From: Liolophura sinensis
Taxonomy: Eukaryota > Mollusca > Polyplacophora > Chitonida > Chitonidae
Length of the DNA stretch: 64,000 bases
Direction of reading: 5' to 3'
Assembly: GCF_032854445.1 (NCBI RefSeq)
Contig: NC_088304.1
Span: 7,451,704-7,515,703, forward strand
Positions 1-15,100 of the stretch are shown here, in pieces. Position 1 is the first letter of the stretch, and every line of letters starts with the position of its first letter. The translations under genes were made by a program, and so were the position numbers. The notes under the pieces are model-generated. The model was not told the DNA's origin, searched no databases, and saw only the letters and a program-made list of their open reading frames with translations.

Positions 1-121
1 TTTTAAAACCATATTCAAAAACTTTTTACTTCTACAAGGAGATCATTACGTTTTGAAGAGCCTTAAAAATGACACAGCATTAAAGTGACAAATGAGATCA
101 GGAAAAGCAAGAAAATGTACC

Positions 122-3100
122 CTGATGTGGAAGTCGGTCAGGCCAGTTCTCTCAGTCTTCCAGTGGACATGAACCAGGAAGAATGGGGCTGAGCTGGGAT
201 AGTCCGGCTTCAACACTATCTGAGAGGTCAGCTTGGCTGAAAACACAAACAGGCACAGGTGTCTCATAATAGTAGGCCTGTGGTATGACAGTTGGTTGGA
301 AACATTAAAAGGCCTATCTACATGTATTATTTATTTCCAAACTTCTTGATACATGTATAAAACAAACAGAGCACACCATTCAAAGAAATGAAACAAGAAA
401 AAGGGTGATCAGATGCAGCACTGAAAATTATATCCAAAATACCTTCACTTCTCGGCATTCGAGTACTCTTGTATAGAATTATAAAATGCAATTGAATATT
501 TGAATTCTGACCTTGTCTTTATGGATCCTACCAACTCTCAAGGGTGTTGCTAACATAACAGGTTTATCTTTTTGGCCCTACACCTTGTTTTAAAAGGTCA
601 GATTAGCTCTTTAAGTGCATCAGTGCATATTGTGCGCATTGAGGGTGAGGGCGTACTGAATAATTTCAAACTTTACATTTATACAACAAGATTACCTATG
701 TTGTATTAGAACAGTTTTTCTTTCAAAATCATTCTGTTACCAACATACATTTTATAGCTTCCTTTGTTTTACAATTACTTGTACATCATGGGCAAACATA
801 ATCCAACTACATAAAAACCTGAGCCTCTGTCCACCACAGCTGTGAAGAAGATGTCTGCCTCCTCCGCAAGACCACTGTCTATTGCCGTCTGTGTGTAGGG
901 GAGGCTCTGGAAGGGGTAAAACAATGTATCAATATCAGGAGGTAATAAGGCTTTAAACAAACTGTTTAAACTGAGGCGCCTTACCGAAGGCAAGTAAGCC
1001 ACCCCGGCCACGGGTCAACCAGTAATTGCACTATCCCCTTCATGCTAAACGCCAGGTGAGGAAGTTACACACAGAATAATGAAATGTGAAATTATAATTA
1101 TAAGCCATGATGTGAACATGATACATAATGCCAATGCCCCACAGCATCCTACACTACTAACCTGGCTAGCTTTGGTCATGATACATAATGCCAATGCACC
1201 ACAGCATCCTACAATACTAAGCTGGCTAGCTTTGGTCATGACATGTATGAGGACTACACAGGATGAAAGCTTGATTTGTGAACTCAGTGAAGAATCTGTA
1301 TACATGAACTGACAATTACATCTTTATGAATGAAGTCTTGATACAAGAACTAACAATGAAATCTTGATTCTTGAATCTTGAAGAACTTACAATTAAGTTT
1401 TGATACGTGAACTTAAAATGAAGTCTTGACATGTGAACTTTCAATGAAGTCTTGATATGTCAATTGGCAATGAAGTCTTGATATGTTATCTTACAATGAA
1501 GTCCTGATATGTGATCTTACAATAAAGTCTTGACACGTGATCACACAATGAAGTCTTGATATGCCATTTTACAATGAACTCTAGATACATCAACTAATAG
1601 TGAAATCTTGACACGTGATCATACAATGAAGTCTTGATATGTGAATTACAATGAAGTCATGATAGGTGAATTACACTGAAGTCTTCATGCGTGAATTTAC
1701 AATGCAATCTTGATATGTGAACTTACAATGAAGTCTGCATATGTAGACCGTCTCCAGGAAGTGAGTTGAGACAGGATTTTGGTTGGGAATAGATTCTGAT
1801 GTTCACTGGACACAGGAACGCTGTACCTCTCTGGAGAAACACAAGAGATCAAAAATAAAACCTCTGGTGGTTACATGTGGGTGCTCAATCCAAGGCCACA
1901 GATATTCAGTACTGTTCTCGGTTTTGTTCACTGGCACATCTACTTCCTTTGGTCATGCAAGGCAGTCTCCTCATTAAAAATCAAGCATGCCAATTTCTAA
2001 TACATTTTCAAAAATTGTGAATATATCCTCTTTTCATTGGGAAGATGGTATATTTTTTAACTCTGTTGATGCCAATTTCCAGTGCACGCCGGGCAACCAT
2101 TTCCACTATGCTCGGCGTGGCTCCAGTGCACATCATTTTCTGCGGAGCAGCTCAATAACTTTTCCATCTCGGACTGAAGACGATCTTTTCCCTGAAAAAC
2201 TCATCAACCTTGTTTCTGAATGACCAGGTTTCTTTAACAAAACCACTAATGATTACAAAGATCTAAATATTCATGACAATGCCTGGCAGTAAATGGCCGA
2301 GCAGCTACTGTAAACCTAGGAGTTAGTTAACCTAGGAAAAAAAATGTAGCCCAAGATCAGAACGTACACCTGCGGCCCAAATAGGCCGTATTTCCTCACT
2401 CAACTCCTCTATGCAGGTGATCCTGGAAATCTGCTATGTTGACACTAGGCTGGAAAATTTGTCCAGATTCAGAACCGGTTTTTGGCCTGTTGGTTGCATT
2501 CATACCTATACAATTTTAATCATGGTGTGTGTGTATGTTACCCAATTACAGACGGAGTTAACCTCCTGATAATTTGATAAGTACAACCAGTGAACGATTC
2601 TTGTGACAAGCCACAGTGCAACCACTATGACTGTGAATTTCATGATTCATAAATAAAAACGTAATGAGAGAGGAGACATGAGGGAGAGAGTAGAAACGTA
2701 CATGCGCATGGTTTTATGTAAGAAACATCATACAGGAACCACACTAATGTAGGTCAACGTCATCCATGCTGATTGGTGACAATTAAATTGAAATTAATTA
2801 AATTCAATTAAATTCGGTCACTTCACATTTTTCTACCCCAAACTTGAAAATATGGGTCTAGCCACATCAGACTTTCACACAAGGTAGCCCTGGCTGATTA
2901 TTTCACACCTCTCCCCATAATGAGAGATATGATATAGCCACCTCAGACTAGCCCCATTACAAAAACTACAACGACCATAATCTAGGTAAATTATATTGTC
3001 ACATTAAAACATACATGTCACATAGACATAAAAACTTTGATATAGTTCATTTACCAGAAATCGCTAGCTCAGCGTCATGACCCAGAAGCCTCTCACGAAT

Positions 3101-6100
3101 GCGGTCGCTGTGAGTTCAAGTCCAGCTCATGCTGGCTTCCTCTCCGACTGTACATGGGAAGGCCTGCCAGCAACCTGTGGATGGTCGTGGGTTTCAACCG
3201 GGCTCTGCCCCATTTTCTCCCACCATAATGCTGGCTGCCGTCATATAAGTGAAAAGTTCTTGAGTACGGTGTAAAACACCAATCAAATAAATAAATAAAG
3301 AAGTAAGAGAAGAAAGAATAATAACTAAAAAAAAAGAAAAGAAAAAAATGTGACTGTTAGAGATCCGTTTCCGCTGTCGCATGGCCACAATAAGTGAAAC
3401 AAGCAATTCTTCTTCTGAGTCGTCTTCAGCAGGGTCGCGGTTGCTATGTTTGGCGGTGGCAGCCACTTTGTATCAACAACTGGCTCGTTCGTCATCCGCG
3501 ATGTTCGGCAGACATCGGATGTACGGCGCAAAGGGAAACTGCCCATGTGGCGTGACGTTGCAACGTGCTGCGAGGATTTTGCAGCGAGCCCGGCAGTGGA
3601 AATTGGCCTTAAGATGGAGATAGTGTAAAGTAGGACCTCAATCTAGTGTTACGTGAAAAAATGATTGTTGCAATAATGAAGTGTATTAGTTTCTACTGTA
3701 ACGTAATTCTTCCTTTACTGTGATGTCATATTGACGAGCAGGGAAACGAACATTTGACTTCAATGAAATGGCGTCAAGGTCCTACTGCCGGGCATTTGAC
3801 AGGATCCCATTTATAGCAAGCATAATAATGTTAAAGCAAAAGTACAGAATGTATCTAGGGTTCAACAGAATCCTGTTTTTGTAGCCTAGGGCTTTGACAT
3901 TTGAGCACAGCATAGGCAGAATAACTTGATTTCAGTCAACACAACCATACAAGGGTCAATAATGTGATAGTGAAACTGGGAAAATGGTCAACCAATCAAA
4001 AGTAAATGGGAGAATGGTTAACCAATCAAATGTAAATGGGAAAATGGTCAACCAATCAAAAGTAAATAGGAGAATGGTTAACCAATCAAATGTAAATGGG
4101 AAAATGGTCAACCAATCAAAAGTAAATGGGAGAATGGTTAACCAATCAAATGTAAATGGGAAAATGGTCAACCAATCAAAAGTAAATGGGAGAATGGTTA
4201 ACCAATCAAAAGTAAATGGGAAAATGGGTAACCAATCAAAAGTAAATGGGAAAATGGTCCACCAATCAAAAGTAAAGATGCAGTCCTATCCCATAAACAG
4301 TTGCAGCACTACGTTTCTCTATGATATTACTTGTGACAAAAAAAAACATATAATATTATTTTTTAATATTAACGCATTGAAAATAATGGATTCTGCATTG
4401 GCCTGTTGAGTCCACGATGGCATACAGTGATGGCACATGGCATGATACATGCTGGGATTCCATGATTTCTAAATTTTAAATTGATGTACCTCTCTGTAGT
4501 GCTATGGATTCGGACTGATGACAAATGTTACATGTACTATTTAAAACAGAAATATGTCCTAAGGGCAAACAGACCACAATGTAATCCAAATACTTTTAAA
4601 AAGTCATAAAAAAAATATATCTAGTTGTTTTCTTGGAACATTTTAGACTCCTTTTTTTTTTTTTTGATGTGTGCTTCATTTTTTTTTTCTCTTAAATATT
4701 CTGAGTACATCCACTAGCCAGATTGCCTTACCCAATGAGATGAGCTGTTTGAGCAGAGCAAGGCGTGCTTTGAGCCGTTGTCGTAACAGACGGATAGTCT
4801 CCTGCATATAACTCGCGCTGACTGTGCTTCTGGCCTTGACCTGTTCGGTGTCCGCCAGGAACTGGAGGCCTCCAAGCCACTGCGCCCAGCGGTACGGCTT
4901 ACCAGTGTGGCAGATATGCTCACTGAAATCTGTGGATCTGTAGAGAAACACAAATATTCTGGCTGACTTTGGATTTGATGAAAGAATTCATGTATGCAGA
5001 GTAAATGACCTAAACTTCGCCCAAAGCAGTGCAATTTTAGAAGCAAATAAAATACTATTATTGGTGCTGAAAGTTTTTCCAGTAGGATATCATCATACCT
5101 TTCAAACAAACCTTAAAACCACATTTCTACAGTCACTAGATCTCTCCAACTCAGACAAGATGTGAAAAATCTGACATGGGCGAAAATGTAAGATCAATTA
5201 CCATACTGTGAACTTTTAGTCTTTAAGTACTTACATTTTCTGAAGAAACAGCCAAACATACAGATTGACATCTCAGCACAAAATGGTCAGGTAAACGATC
5301 TTTAATAAATGCAGAAGTGTTTTCATGGTTTCATAAGAATAGGACATACCCAACTCGTCGTAAGTCATAGTGATTGGCCGGATTGGGCGTGTTGTTACCA
5401 TGGTCACCAGGATAAAGATCATCTAAAATGGAATCCGGTGACAGCAGATCACTGGAGAGAAAAACAGATAAAACATAAATTATTGAACAATGTTTATGTG
5501 TTTTATTTAAAACCTTTTAGGACTTAAATGCCCTTCAATTTTCCATACGTGAGTCTAATTATCTAATTATAACATGTCACACATTCATATTTGCCGACTT
5601 ACTTGTACATAAAGATTTATTGATTTATTTGATTGATGTTTTACGCCATACTCAAGAATATTTCACTTATACGACGGCGGCCAGCCGGGCAGAGGGAAAC
5701 CCACGACCATCCACAGGTTGCTGACAGACCTTCCCACTTCTGGCTGGAGAGGAAGCCGGCTTGAGCTGGAGTTCAACTCACAGCGACCGCATTCGTGAGG
5801 GGCTTCCGGGTCATTACGCTGCGCTAGCCCGCTAACCAACTGAGCCACGGAAGTCCCCTGTACCATATAAGTCATAACTGCAGCTGTTTTGGAGGATGGT
5901 GTAACCATAGTTACCACATGATGAGACAGACACCAAGTGAAATCTACCTCACATGCCTCATAATTTTGTCAATTTTAACACTTCCATGCCAAATCCTGAG
6001 CATTTTTCTGAAAATTGTTTGAAATAAAAAAAAGGAATTCCTCTAAAATGCCAGTTTTGAATACTAAGACTCACCCTCCAGAAATAGAGTTCAAATTGGT

Positions 6101-9100
6101 GTCTCCAGCAGCCTGAACTTTGACACCTACTGTGACGATGTTTAGCATGACGATGTATGTAAAACTCAACTGGAGAGAGCTGCCATCTGGGAAAAAACAG
6201 TTATATCATAAATTACAAAATGAGACAGATCACAGGAGTAAACTCAAATGTGACATTTGTACTATAATTTACTTCCTACATCACAGAAACTACAACTGTC
6301 TGGCTCATTCTTGCAATTAACAACATGCTTGGTTTTTGCTCTGCATTTCCACATTTCGTCTACCCTAATTCTTCTGTTTTTCGAGACAGTTATTAGTACT
6401 GCTGAAAGCAGAATATTGCGTTTCTTTCTCAGCTTTTTGGGAAAGTAAAGATGCAAGTATGCTGTTCATTATGAAAATGAAACTAAATATTCTTGCTACA
6501 GCTACATGCACATTGGCAAACAAGAGCAGGCCAGGCGTCCCAAAAATGAGAATAGGGTAGTTTTTACACAGCCAAAATAGCTAGTTACCCTGCCTTCCAC
6601 ATCTCCTTTAAGCACAGTGTAATAGTATGCCAACTGGTAGAGCCTTGAATAACTTGATCATGTTCTGTTTTATTACTTCTGACTTCCTGTTGATTAAGGC
6701 CACACCAGTTTAAATGGTTGTTTTACAGATGGAGCATATCTTATGTCTGGGTTGAAAGGGAATATTATTTTCTGGGAAATGTGGACTGTCCCAGCACTTT
6801 TGAAAATAAAGACATATTTGTATGATCAGAAAACTTCGAAATAAAAACAGGAAAATCATGAAAATATCAAGATCAGACAAAACATATAATTGTGCATTTA
6901 CTGTTAAATTTTTATTTGATTTGTGGACTTTTTTGCATTAGCTTGAGTGCAAAACATTTACAATGCAAACTAAAACAGGTGTCAAGAAAAATGCACCCGA
7001 CCTTTACAACGTATTTCCAGAGTGATGAACAAAGGATGCTTCCTGAAAATTCTGTCTTTGGCAGTACTGTGTCTCTCATCATGGGTCTTGCGCCTCCGCT
7101 TCTAAAAACAGGCAAGGAAGAACAGAATTTAGCTTACACAAGGTTAATATGTGATAAATCATTGATAACAAACCAAAGTAAACACACACACAGAGAGAGA
7201 TGATTGCCACTATGTTATTTGATAGTTTGCATGTCTGTACTCCATCGAGTCTGATAGCTCACTGGATCAATGCTACTAAAATACCAAAGACCATACTGAG
7301 GAATTCTGGGAAGTATGGTTGCAAGAAGTCAGTTTTGTCTCTCAGTAAAAGTGAGTGAGAGTACTTAGACTGGGAATCATATGTGTACACCAATCAATGT
7401 GGAGTGGGAGTACTTAGACTGGGGATCATATGTGTACACCAATCAATGTGGAGTGGGAGTACTTAGACTGGGAATCATATGTGTACACCAATCAATGGGG
7501 AGTGGGAGTACCTAGATGGGGAATCATATGTGTACACCAATCAATGTGAGTGGGAGTACTTAGACTGGGAATCATACGTGTACACCAATCAATGGGGAGT
7601 GGGAGTACCTAGATGGGGAATCATATGTGTACACCAATCAATGTGAGTGGGAGTACTTAGACTGGGAATCATATGTGTACACCAATCAATGTGAGTGAGA
7701 GTACTTAGACTGGGAATCATATGTGTACACCAATCAATGTGGAGTGGGAGTACTTAGATGGGTAATCATATGTGTACACCAATCAATAAGGAGGGAGGAG
7801 TACCTAGATGGGGAATTATATGTGTACACCATTCAATGTGAGTGAGAGTACTTAGACTGGGAATCATTTACACCAATCAATGTCGAGTGGGAGTACCTAG
7901 ATGGGGGATCATATGTGTACACCAATCAATGTGGAGTGGGAGTACCTAGATGGGGAATCATATGTGTACGCCAATCAATGTGAGTGAGAGTACTTAGACT
8001 GGGAATCATGTGTACACCAATCAATCAGGAGTGGGAGTACCTAGATGGGGAATCATATGTGTACACCAATCAATGTGGAATGGGAGTACCTAGATGGGGA
8101 ATCATATGTGTACACCAATCAATGTGGAGTGGGAGTACTTAGACTGGGAATCATACGTGTACACCATTCAATGTGAGTGGGAGTACTTAGACTGAAAATC
8201 ATATGTGTACACCAATCAATGAGGAGTGGGAGTACCTAGATGGGGAATCATATGTGTACACCAATCAATGTGAAGTGGGAGTACCTAGATGGGGAATCAT
8301 ATGTGTACACCAATCAATGTGAAGTGGGAGTACTTAGATGGGTAATCATATGTGTACACCAATCAATGTGGAGTGGGAGTACTTAGACGGGGAATCACAT
8401 GTGTACACCAATCAATGTGAGTAGGAGTACTTAGACTGGGAATCATATGTGTACACCAATCAATGTGAAGTGGAAGCACTTAGACTGGGAATCATATGTG
8501 TACACCAATCAATGTGGAGTGGGAGTACTTAGACTGGGAATCATATGTGTACACCAATCAATGTGGAGTGGGAGTGCTTAGATGGGGAATCATATGTGTA
8601 CACCAATCAATGTGAAGTGGGAGTACCCAGATGGGTAATCATATGTGTACACCAATCGATGTGAGTGGGAGTATCTAGATGGGTAATCATACGTGTACAC
8701 CAATCAATGTGAGTGGGAGTACTTAGACTGGGAATCATATGTGTACACCAATCAATGAGGAGTGGGAGTACCTAAATGGATAATCATATGTGAAGTGGGA
8801 GTACCTAGTGGAAGTGGAAGCACTTAGACTGGGAATCATATGTGTACACCAATCAATGTGGAGTGGGAGTACTTAGACTGGGAATCATATGTGTACACCA
8901 ATCAATGTGGAGTGGGAGTGCTTAGATGGGGAATCATATGTGTACACCAATCAATGTGAAGTGGGAGTACCTAGATGGGGAATCATATGTGTACACCAAT
9001 CAATGTGAAGTGGAAGCACTTAGATGGGAATCATATGTGTACACCAATCAATGTGGAGTGGGAGTACTTAGATGGGGAATCATATGTGTACACCAATCAA

Positions 9101-12100
9101 TGTGGAGTGGGAGTGCTTAGATGGGGAATCATATGTGTACACCAATCAATGTGAGTGGGAGTACCTAGATGGGTAATCATATGTGTACACCAATCAATGT
9201 GAGTGGGAGTATCTAGATGGGTAATCATACGTGTACACCAATCAATGTGAGTGGGAGTACTTAGACTGGGAATCATATGTGTACACCAATCAATGAGGAG
9301 TGGGAGTACCTAAATGGGTAATCACATGTGTACACCAATCAATGTGAAGTGGGAGTACCTAGATGGGGAATCATATGTGTACACCAATCAATGTGAAGTG
9401 GAAGCACTTAGACTGGGAATCATATGTGTACACCAATCAATGTGGAGTGGGAGTACTTAGACTGGGAATCATATGTGTACACCAATCAATGTGGAGTGGG
9501 AGTGCTTAGATGGGGAATCATATGTGTACACCAATCAATGTGAAGTGGGAGTACCTAGATGGGTAATCATATGTGTACACCAATCAATGTGAGTGGGAGT
9601 ATCTAGATGGGTAATCATACGTGTACACCAATAAATGTGGAGTGGGAGTACTTGGATGGGGAATCATATGTGTACATCAATCAATGTGGAGTGGGAGTAC
9701 CTAGATGGGGAATCATATGTGTATACCAATCAATGCGAGTGGGAGTACTTAGACTGGGAATCATATGTGTACACCAATCAATATGGAATGGGAGTACCTA
9801 GATGGAGAATCATATGTGTACACCAATCAATGAGGAGTGGGAGTACCTAGATGGGGAATCATATGTGTACACCAATCAATGTGAAGTGGGAGTACTTAGA
9901 TGGGGAATCACATGTGTACACAAATCAATGAGGAATGGGAGTACCTAGATGGGGAATCATACGTGTACACCAATCAATGTGGCGTGGGAGTACCTAGATG
10001 GGGAATCATATGTGTACACCAATCAATGTGAGTGAGAGTACCTAGATGGGGAATCATGTGAGTACACCAATCAATGAGGAGTGGGAGTACCTAGATGGGG
10101 GATCATATGTGTACACCAATCAATGTGAGTGAGAGTACCTAGATGGGGAATCATATGTGTACACCAATCAAGGTGAAGTGGGAGCACTTAGACTGGGAAT
10201 CATACGTGTACACCAATCAATGAGGAGTGGGAGTACCTAGATGGGGAATCATATGTGTACATCAATCAATGTGGAATGGGAGTACCTAGATGGGGAATCA
10301 TATGTGTACACCAATCAATGAGGAGTGGGAGTACCTAGATGGGGAATCATATGTGTACACCAATCAATGTGAGTGAGAGTACCTAGATGGGGAATCATGT
10401 GAGTACACCAATCAATGAGGAGTGGGAGTACCTAGATGGGGGATCATATGTGTACACCAATCAATGTGAGTGAGAGTACCTAGATGGGGAATCATATGTG
10501 TACACCAATCAATGTGGAATGGGAGTACCTAGATGGGGAATCATATGTGTACACCAATCAATGAGGAGTGGGAGTACCTAGAATGGGGATCATATGTGTA
10601 CACCAATCAATGTGAGTGAGAGTACCTAGATGGGGAATCATATGTGTACACCAATCAATGAGGAGTGGGAGTACCTAGATGGGTAATCATATGTGTACAC
10701 CAATCAATGTGAGTGAGAGTACCTAGATGGGGAATCATGTGAGTACACCAATCAATGAGGAATGGGAGTACCTAGATGGGGAATCATGAGTACACCAATC
10801 AATGTGGAGTGGGAGTACCTAGATGGGGAACCATGAGTACACCAATCAATGTGAGTGAGAGTACCTAGATGGGGAATCATGTGAGTACACCAATCAATGA
10901 GGAGTGGGAGTACTTAGGCTGGGAATCATATAAAGAGAGCATCACACACTTCTCTTTATTTATGTGCTTCTGATAACAACAAATGACAAATTATTGTGAA
11001 TAACAAATGACAAATCAATGTTTCATTTGACTACTCAGGGCTTACAATTTGGCCCTTGTTCATTGTGGTAGGTCTGTCCCATGAAAACATATCTATAGTG
11101 AATCTTGATGAATCTCTGGATATCACCTGTGACCAGATGGCTGTTGATAGTGCAAGAAGTTATGGATAATGCCAGTGAGTCTTGATGAATCTGAGGATAT
11201 CACCTGTGATCAGAAGGCCATTGATAGTACAAAAAGTTACGGAGAATGCCGGTGAATCTTGATGAATCTCTGGACATCACCTGTGACCAGAAGGCCACTG
11301 ATAGTAGAAGAAGTTATGGAGAATGCCGGTGAATCTTGATGAATCTCTGGACATCACCTGTGACCAGAAGGCCAATGATAGTACAAGAAGTTATGGAGAA
11401 TGATGGTGAATCTTGATGAATCTGAGGATATCACCTGTGATCAGAAGGCTGTTGATAGTACAAGAAGTTACGGAGAATGATGGTGAATCTTCATGAATCT
11501 CTGGACATCACCTGTCACCAGAAAGCCACTGATAGTACAAGAAGTTATGGATAATGCCAGTGAATCTTGATGAATCTGAAGATATCACCTGTGATCAGAA
11601 GGCTGTTGATAGTACAAGAAGTTACGGAGAATGATGGTGAATCTTGATGAATCTATGGACATCACCTGTGATCAGAAGGCCAATGATAGTACAAGAAGTT
11701 ATGGATACTGCCAGCGAGTCTTGATGAATCTGAGGATATCACCTGTGACCAGAAGGCCATTGATAGTACAAGAAGTTACGGAGAATGAAGGTGAATCTTG
11801 ATGAATCTCTGGACATCACCTGTGACCAGAAGGCCAATGATAGTACAAGAAGTTATGGATAATGCCAGTGAATCTTGATGAATCTGAAGATATAACCTGT
11901 GATCAGAAGGCTGTTGGTAGTACAAGAAGTTACGGAGAATGATGGTGAATCTTCATGAATCTCTGGACATCACCTGTGACCAGAAGGCCACTGATAGTAG
12001 AAGAAGTTATGGATACTGCCAGTGAGTCTTGATGAATCTGAAGACATCACCTGTGATCAGAAGGCTGTTGATAGTAGAAGAAGTTACGGAGAATGATGGT

Positions 12101-15100
12101 GAATCTTGATGAATCTCTGGATATCACCTGTGATCAGAAGGCTGTTGATAGTACAAGAAGTTATCAAGAATGCCGGTGAATCTTCATGAATCTCAGGACA
12201 TCACCTGTGATCAGAAGGCCAATGATAGTACAAGAAGTTATGGATAATGCCAGTGAGTCTTGATGAATCTGAGGATATCACCTGTGACCAGAAGGCCATT
12301 GATAGTACAAGAAGTTACGGAGAATGATGGTGAATCTTGATGAATCTCTGGACATCACCTGTGACCAGAAGGCCACTGATAGTACAAGAAGTTATGGATA
12401 ATGCCAGTGAGTCTTGATGAATCTGAGGATATCACCTGTGACCAGAAGGCCACTGATAGTACAAGAAGTTATCAAGAATGCCGGTGAATCTTCATGAATC
12501 TCTGGATATCACCTGTGATCAGAAGGCCACTGATAGTACAAGAAGTTATGGAGAATGTTGGTGAATCTTCATGAATCTCTGGATATCACCTGTGATCAGA
12601 AGGCCGCTGGTAGTACAAGAAGTTATCGAGAATGCTGGTGAATCTTGATGAATCTGAGGATATCACCTGTGATCAGAAGGCTGTCAGAGTGGTCACAAAG
12701 CTATCGTTGGGTATCTTCATTCTGATTAATCTCCACTGGCTGGGTTTTTATCGAAGAATTAAACATCATATACCATCGTTATGAACTACAAGCATATTTT
12801 TGTCACCAAGTGCCTTTGATTTCAACCAATCAATCAGTGATTACAAAGGCCAAATAAAAGTCCTGTAAAGAACTGAATGGTCAGTTTTATGTGCATGGAT
12901 GATTATGGATTAACATCACTTCGGCAAAATGATGGCAACAGTTTTATAGGAGTGACTTTAAACAACTTTTTGGGGTTTCATAAGGCGATGAATAGGCTAC
13001 AACTGCCCACGAGCTCTTGGGTGACTGAGCACCAAAATTAACGTTCTACAAAGTCACAGTGCAAACAATAGGCCAATAGCTTTAGGCTTAGAGCTAAGTG
13101 ATTAGCAAAAAGGCTGATTTTACAAGTTTTAGATGAACAGAATTTTTTTAACAGTTAAAACTGGTGTGGTAGACTCACCGACTTGGCTTTCTCCTGCTCT
13201 TCAGTTTCACTATCGCTGTCCTCATCTGTCAATTACAACATTTCAATCATACATGTACATATCACAATTTCGGCAGTATTTTTTTTTACATATTCTCAGT
13301 TTTCCAAAGAATATTTTGTAAGAATACTTTTTGAATTCTTATTTGTCACTAGCATTATTAAGTGGCATGTTCAAGAATATGTTGTTGAAACAAGTTGATG
13401 GTTATTGATGGTGGAGATTGAGGAGGCCATGAAACTAAGTTGACAATCCATAAGGCTCCATCAAAACTTCGTGTCAATTTACATTCCTTACAACCGGAAC
13501 ATTTAGATCAAACCAGTGCACTTTTGGGGGGCAACAATAGCCACATTAGTAAAAACGTATTAAAGAAAAGCACAAGACAAATGTTCTGTACTAATGCAAG
13601 ACCCAAGAAAGTCTCATTCTTCATCAGGAATTATAGCTAATATAAGCCACATTCATTTTATTGTTGTACCACACTGAACTGCCACCTGTCTGTATCTGAC
13701 AACACTCACCTAACACCATGTTGTCCCAGTTACTTCCCTTGGCAGCTTGGTAATCCCCTTCAATAGTCACAGTGAGGTACTTGTCTAAAAACGAAAATGA
13801 AAGTGATGACCAGACACAACAGAGAAATTATTACATTCACAATGTATTAAGGTGACAAGAACTTCATTTTGTGTTTTAAGATGACATTAGAAAAATCCAA
13901 ATGTGGAATAAAATAAAGATGAAAATCGGCCATTTTATTTTGTCTGATGTTCCTATTTTCCATGGCTAATTTTTACATGATAGGCTTTTTGCATGTAGTC
14001 TAATCTTTATATGATAGACATTTTGCATGTGGTCTAATCTTTATATGATAGGCTTTTTGCATGTAGTCTAATCTTTATATTATAGACATTTTGCACGTAG
14101 GCTAATCTTTATATGATAGGCATTTTGTATGTAGTCTTATCTTTATATGCTAGGCATTTTACATGTTGTCTAATCTTTATATTATAGACATTTTGCACGT
14201 AGGCTAATCTTTATATGATAGGCATTTTGCATGTAGTCTAATCTTTATATGCTAGGCATTTTACATGTTGTCTAATCTTTACATGATAGCCTTTTGCATG
14301 TAGTCTAATTTTTATATGACAGGCATTTTGCATGTAGTCTAATCTTTATATGATAGGCATTTTACATGTTGTCTAATCTTTATATGATAGGCTTTTTCCA
14401 TGTAGTCTAATTTTTATATGACAGGCATTTTGCATGTAGTCTAATATTTATATGATAGGCATTTTACATGTTGTCTAATCTTTATATGATAGGCTTTTTG
14501 CATGTAGTCTAATCTTTATATGATAGGCTTTTTGCAGGTAAATTATAGGCTTTTGCAGGTAATCTTACCGCAGGCCTCTTTGTAGGCGCTGGACTGCATG
14601 TAGAGAACATACAGAGGTAACGGGAGATGTGAGGCAATCTCATGCTGCTCGCAGATCTTGTCAAATGGCATGCACAGGTACTCCTGCACTGGTTTGGTCG
14701 ACTGTGAAGAGACAAATAGTGAAGTCATGATTTGTTTCCTATTAAATGTCTAGAAACACCCTCTCGCAGGCTTCCTCTCCACCCATACGTGGGAAGGTCT
14801 ATCAGCAACCTGCAGATGGTCATGGGTCCCCCCCCCCACCATAATGCTGACCACCGTCATATAAGTGAAATATTCTAGAGCATGGTGTAAAACACCAAAT
14901 AAATAAATAAATACTATCACTACCCCATCTACAAAAATCTGAATTTAAAAGTAAAAAATTACAATAGATTGGGACCTACTTAAAATATTCACAAGCTCAT
15001 CAACGATAAGAACAAATACCTGCCTCAGACGGACTGCTACATATTGATATTAGATCCAAAATGACTACAGGGGCCTCTGTGGCTCAGTCGGTTAGCGCGC

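Noticed and set aside
3984-4409. 141-codon frame of [10 protein letters not shown]-type repeats
   Set aside because: By-product of the 30-bp array; the opposite strand is equally open, and no splice or family evidence supports it.
7340-10930. Could the regular repeats be a CRISPR array?
   Set aside because: Units are directly adjacent, with no unique spacers between constant repeats, no cas genes are present, and the surroundings are an animal intron.
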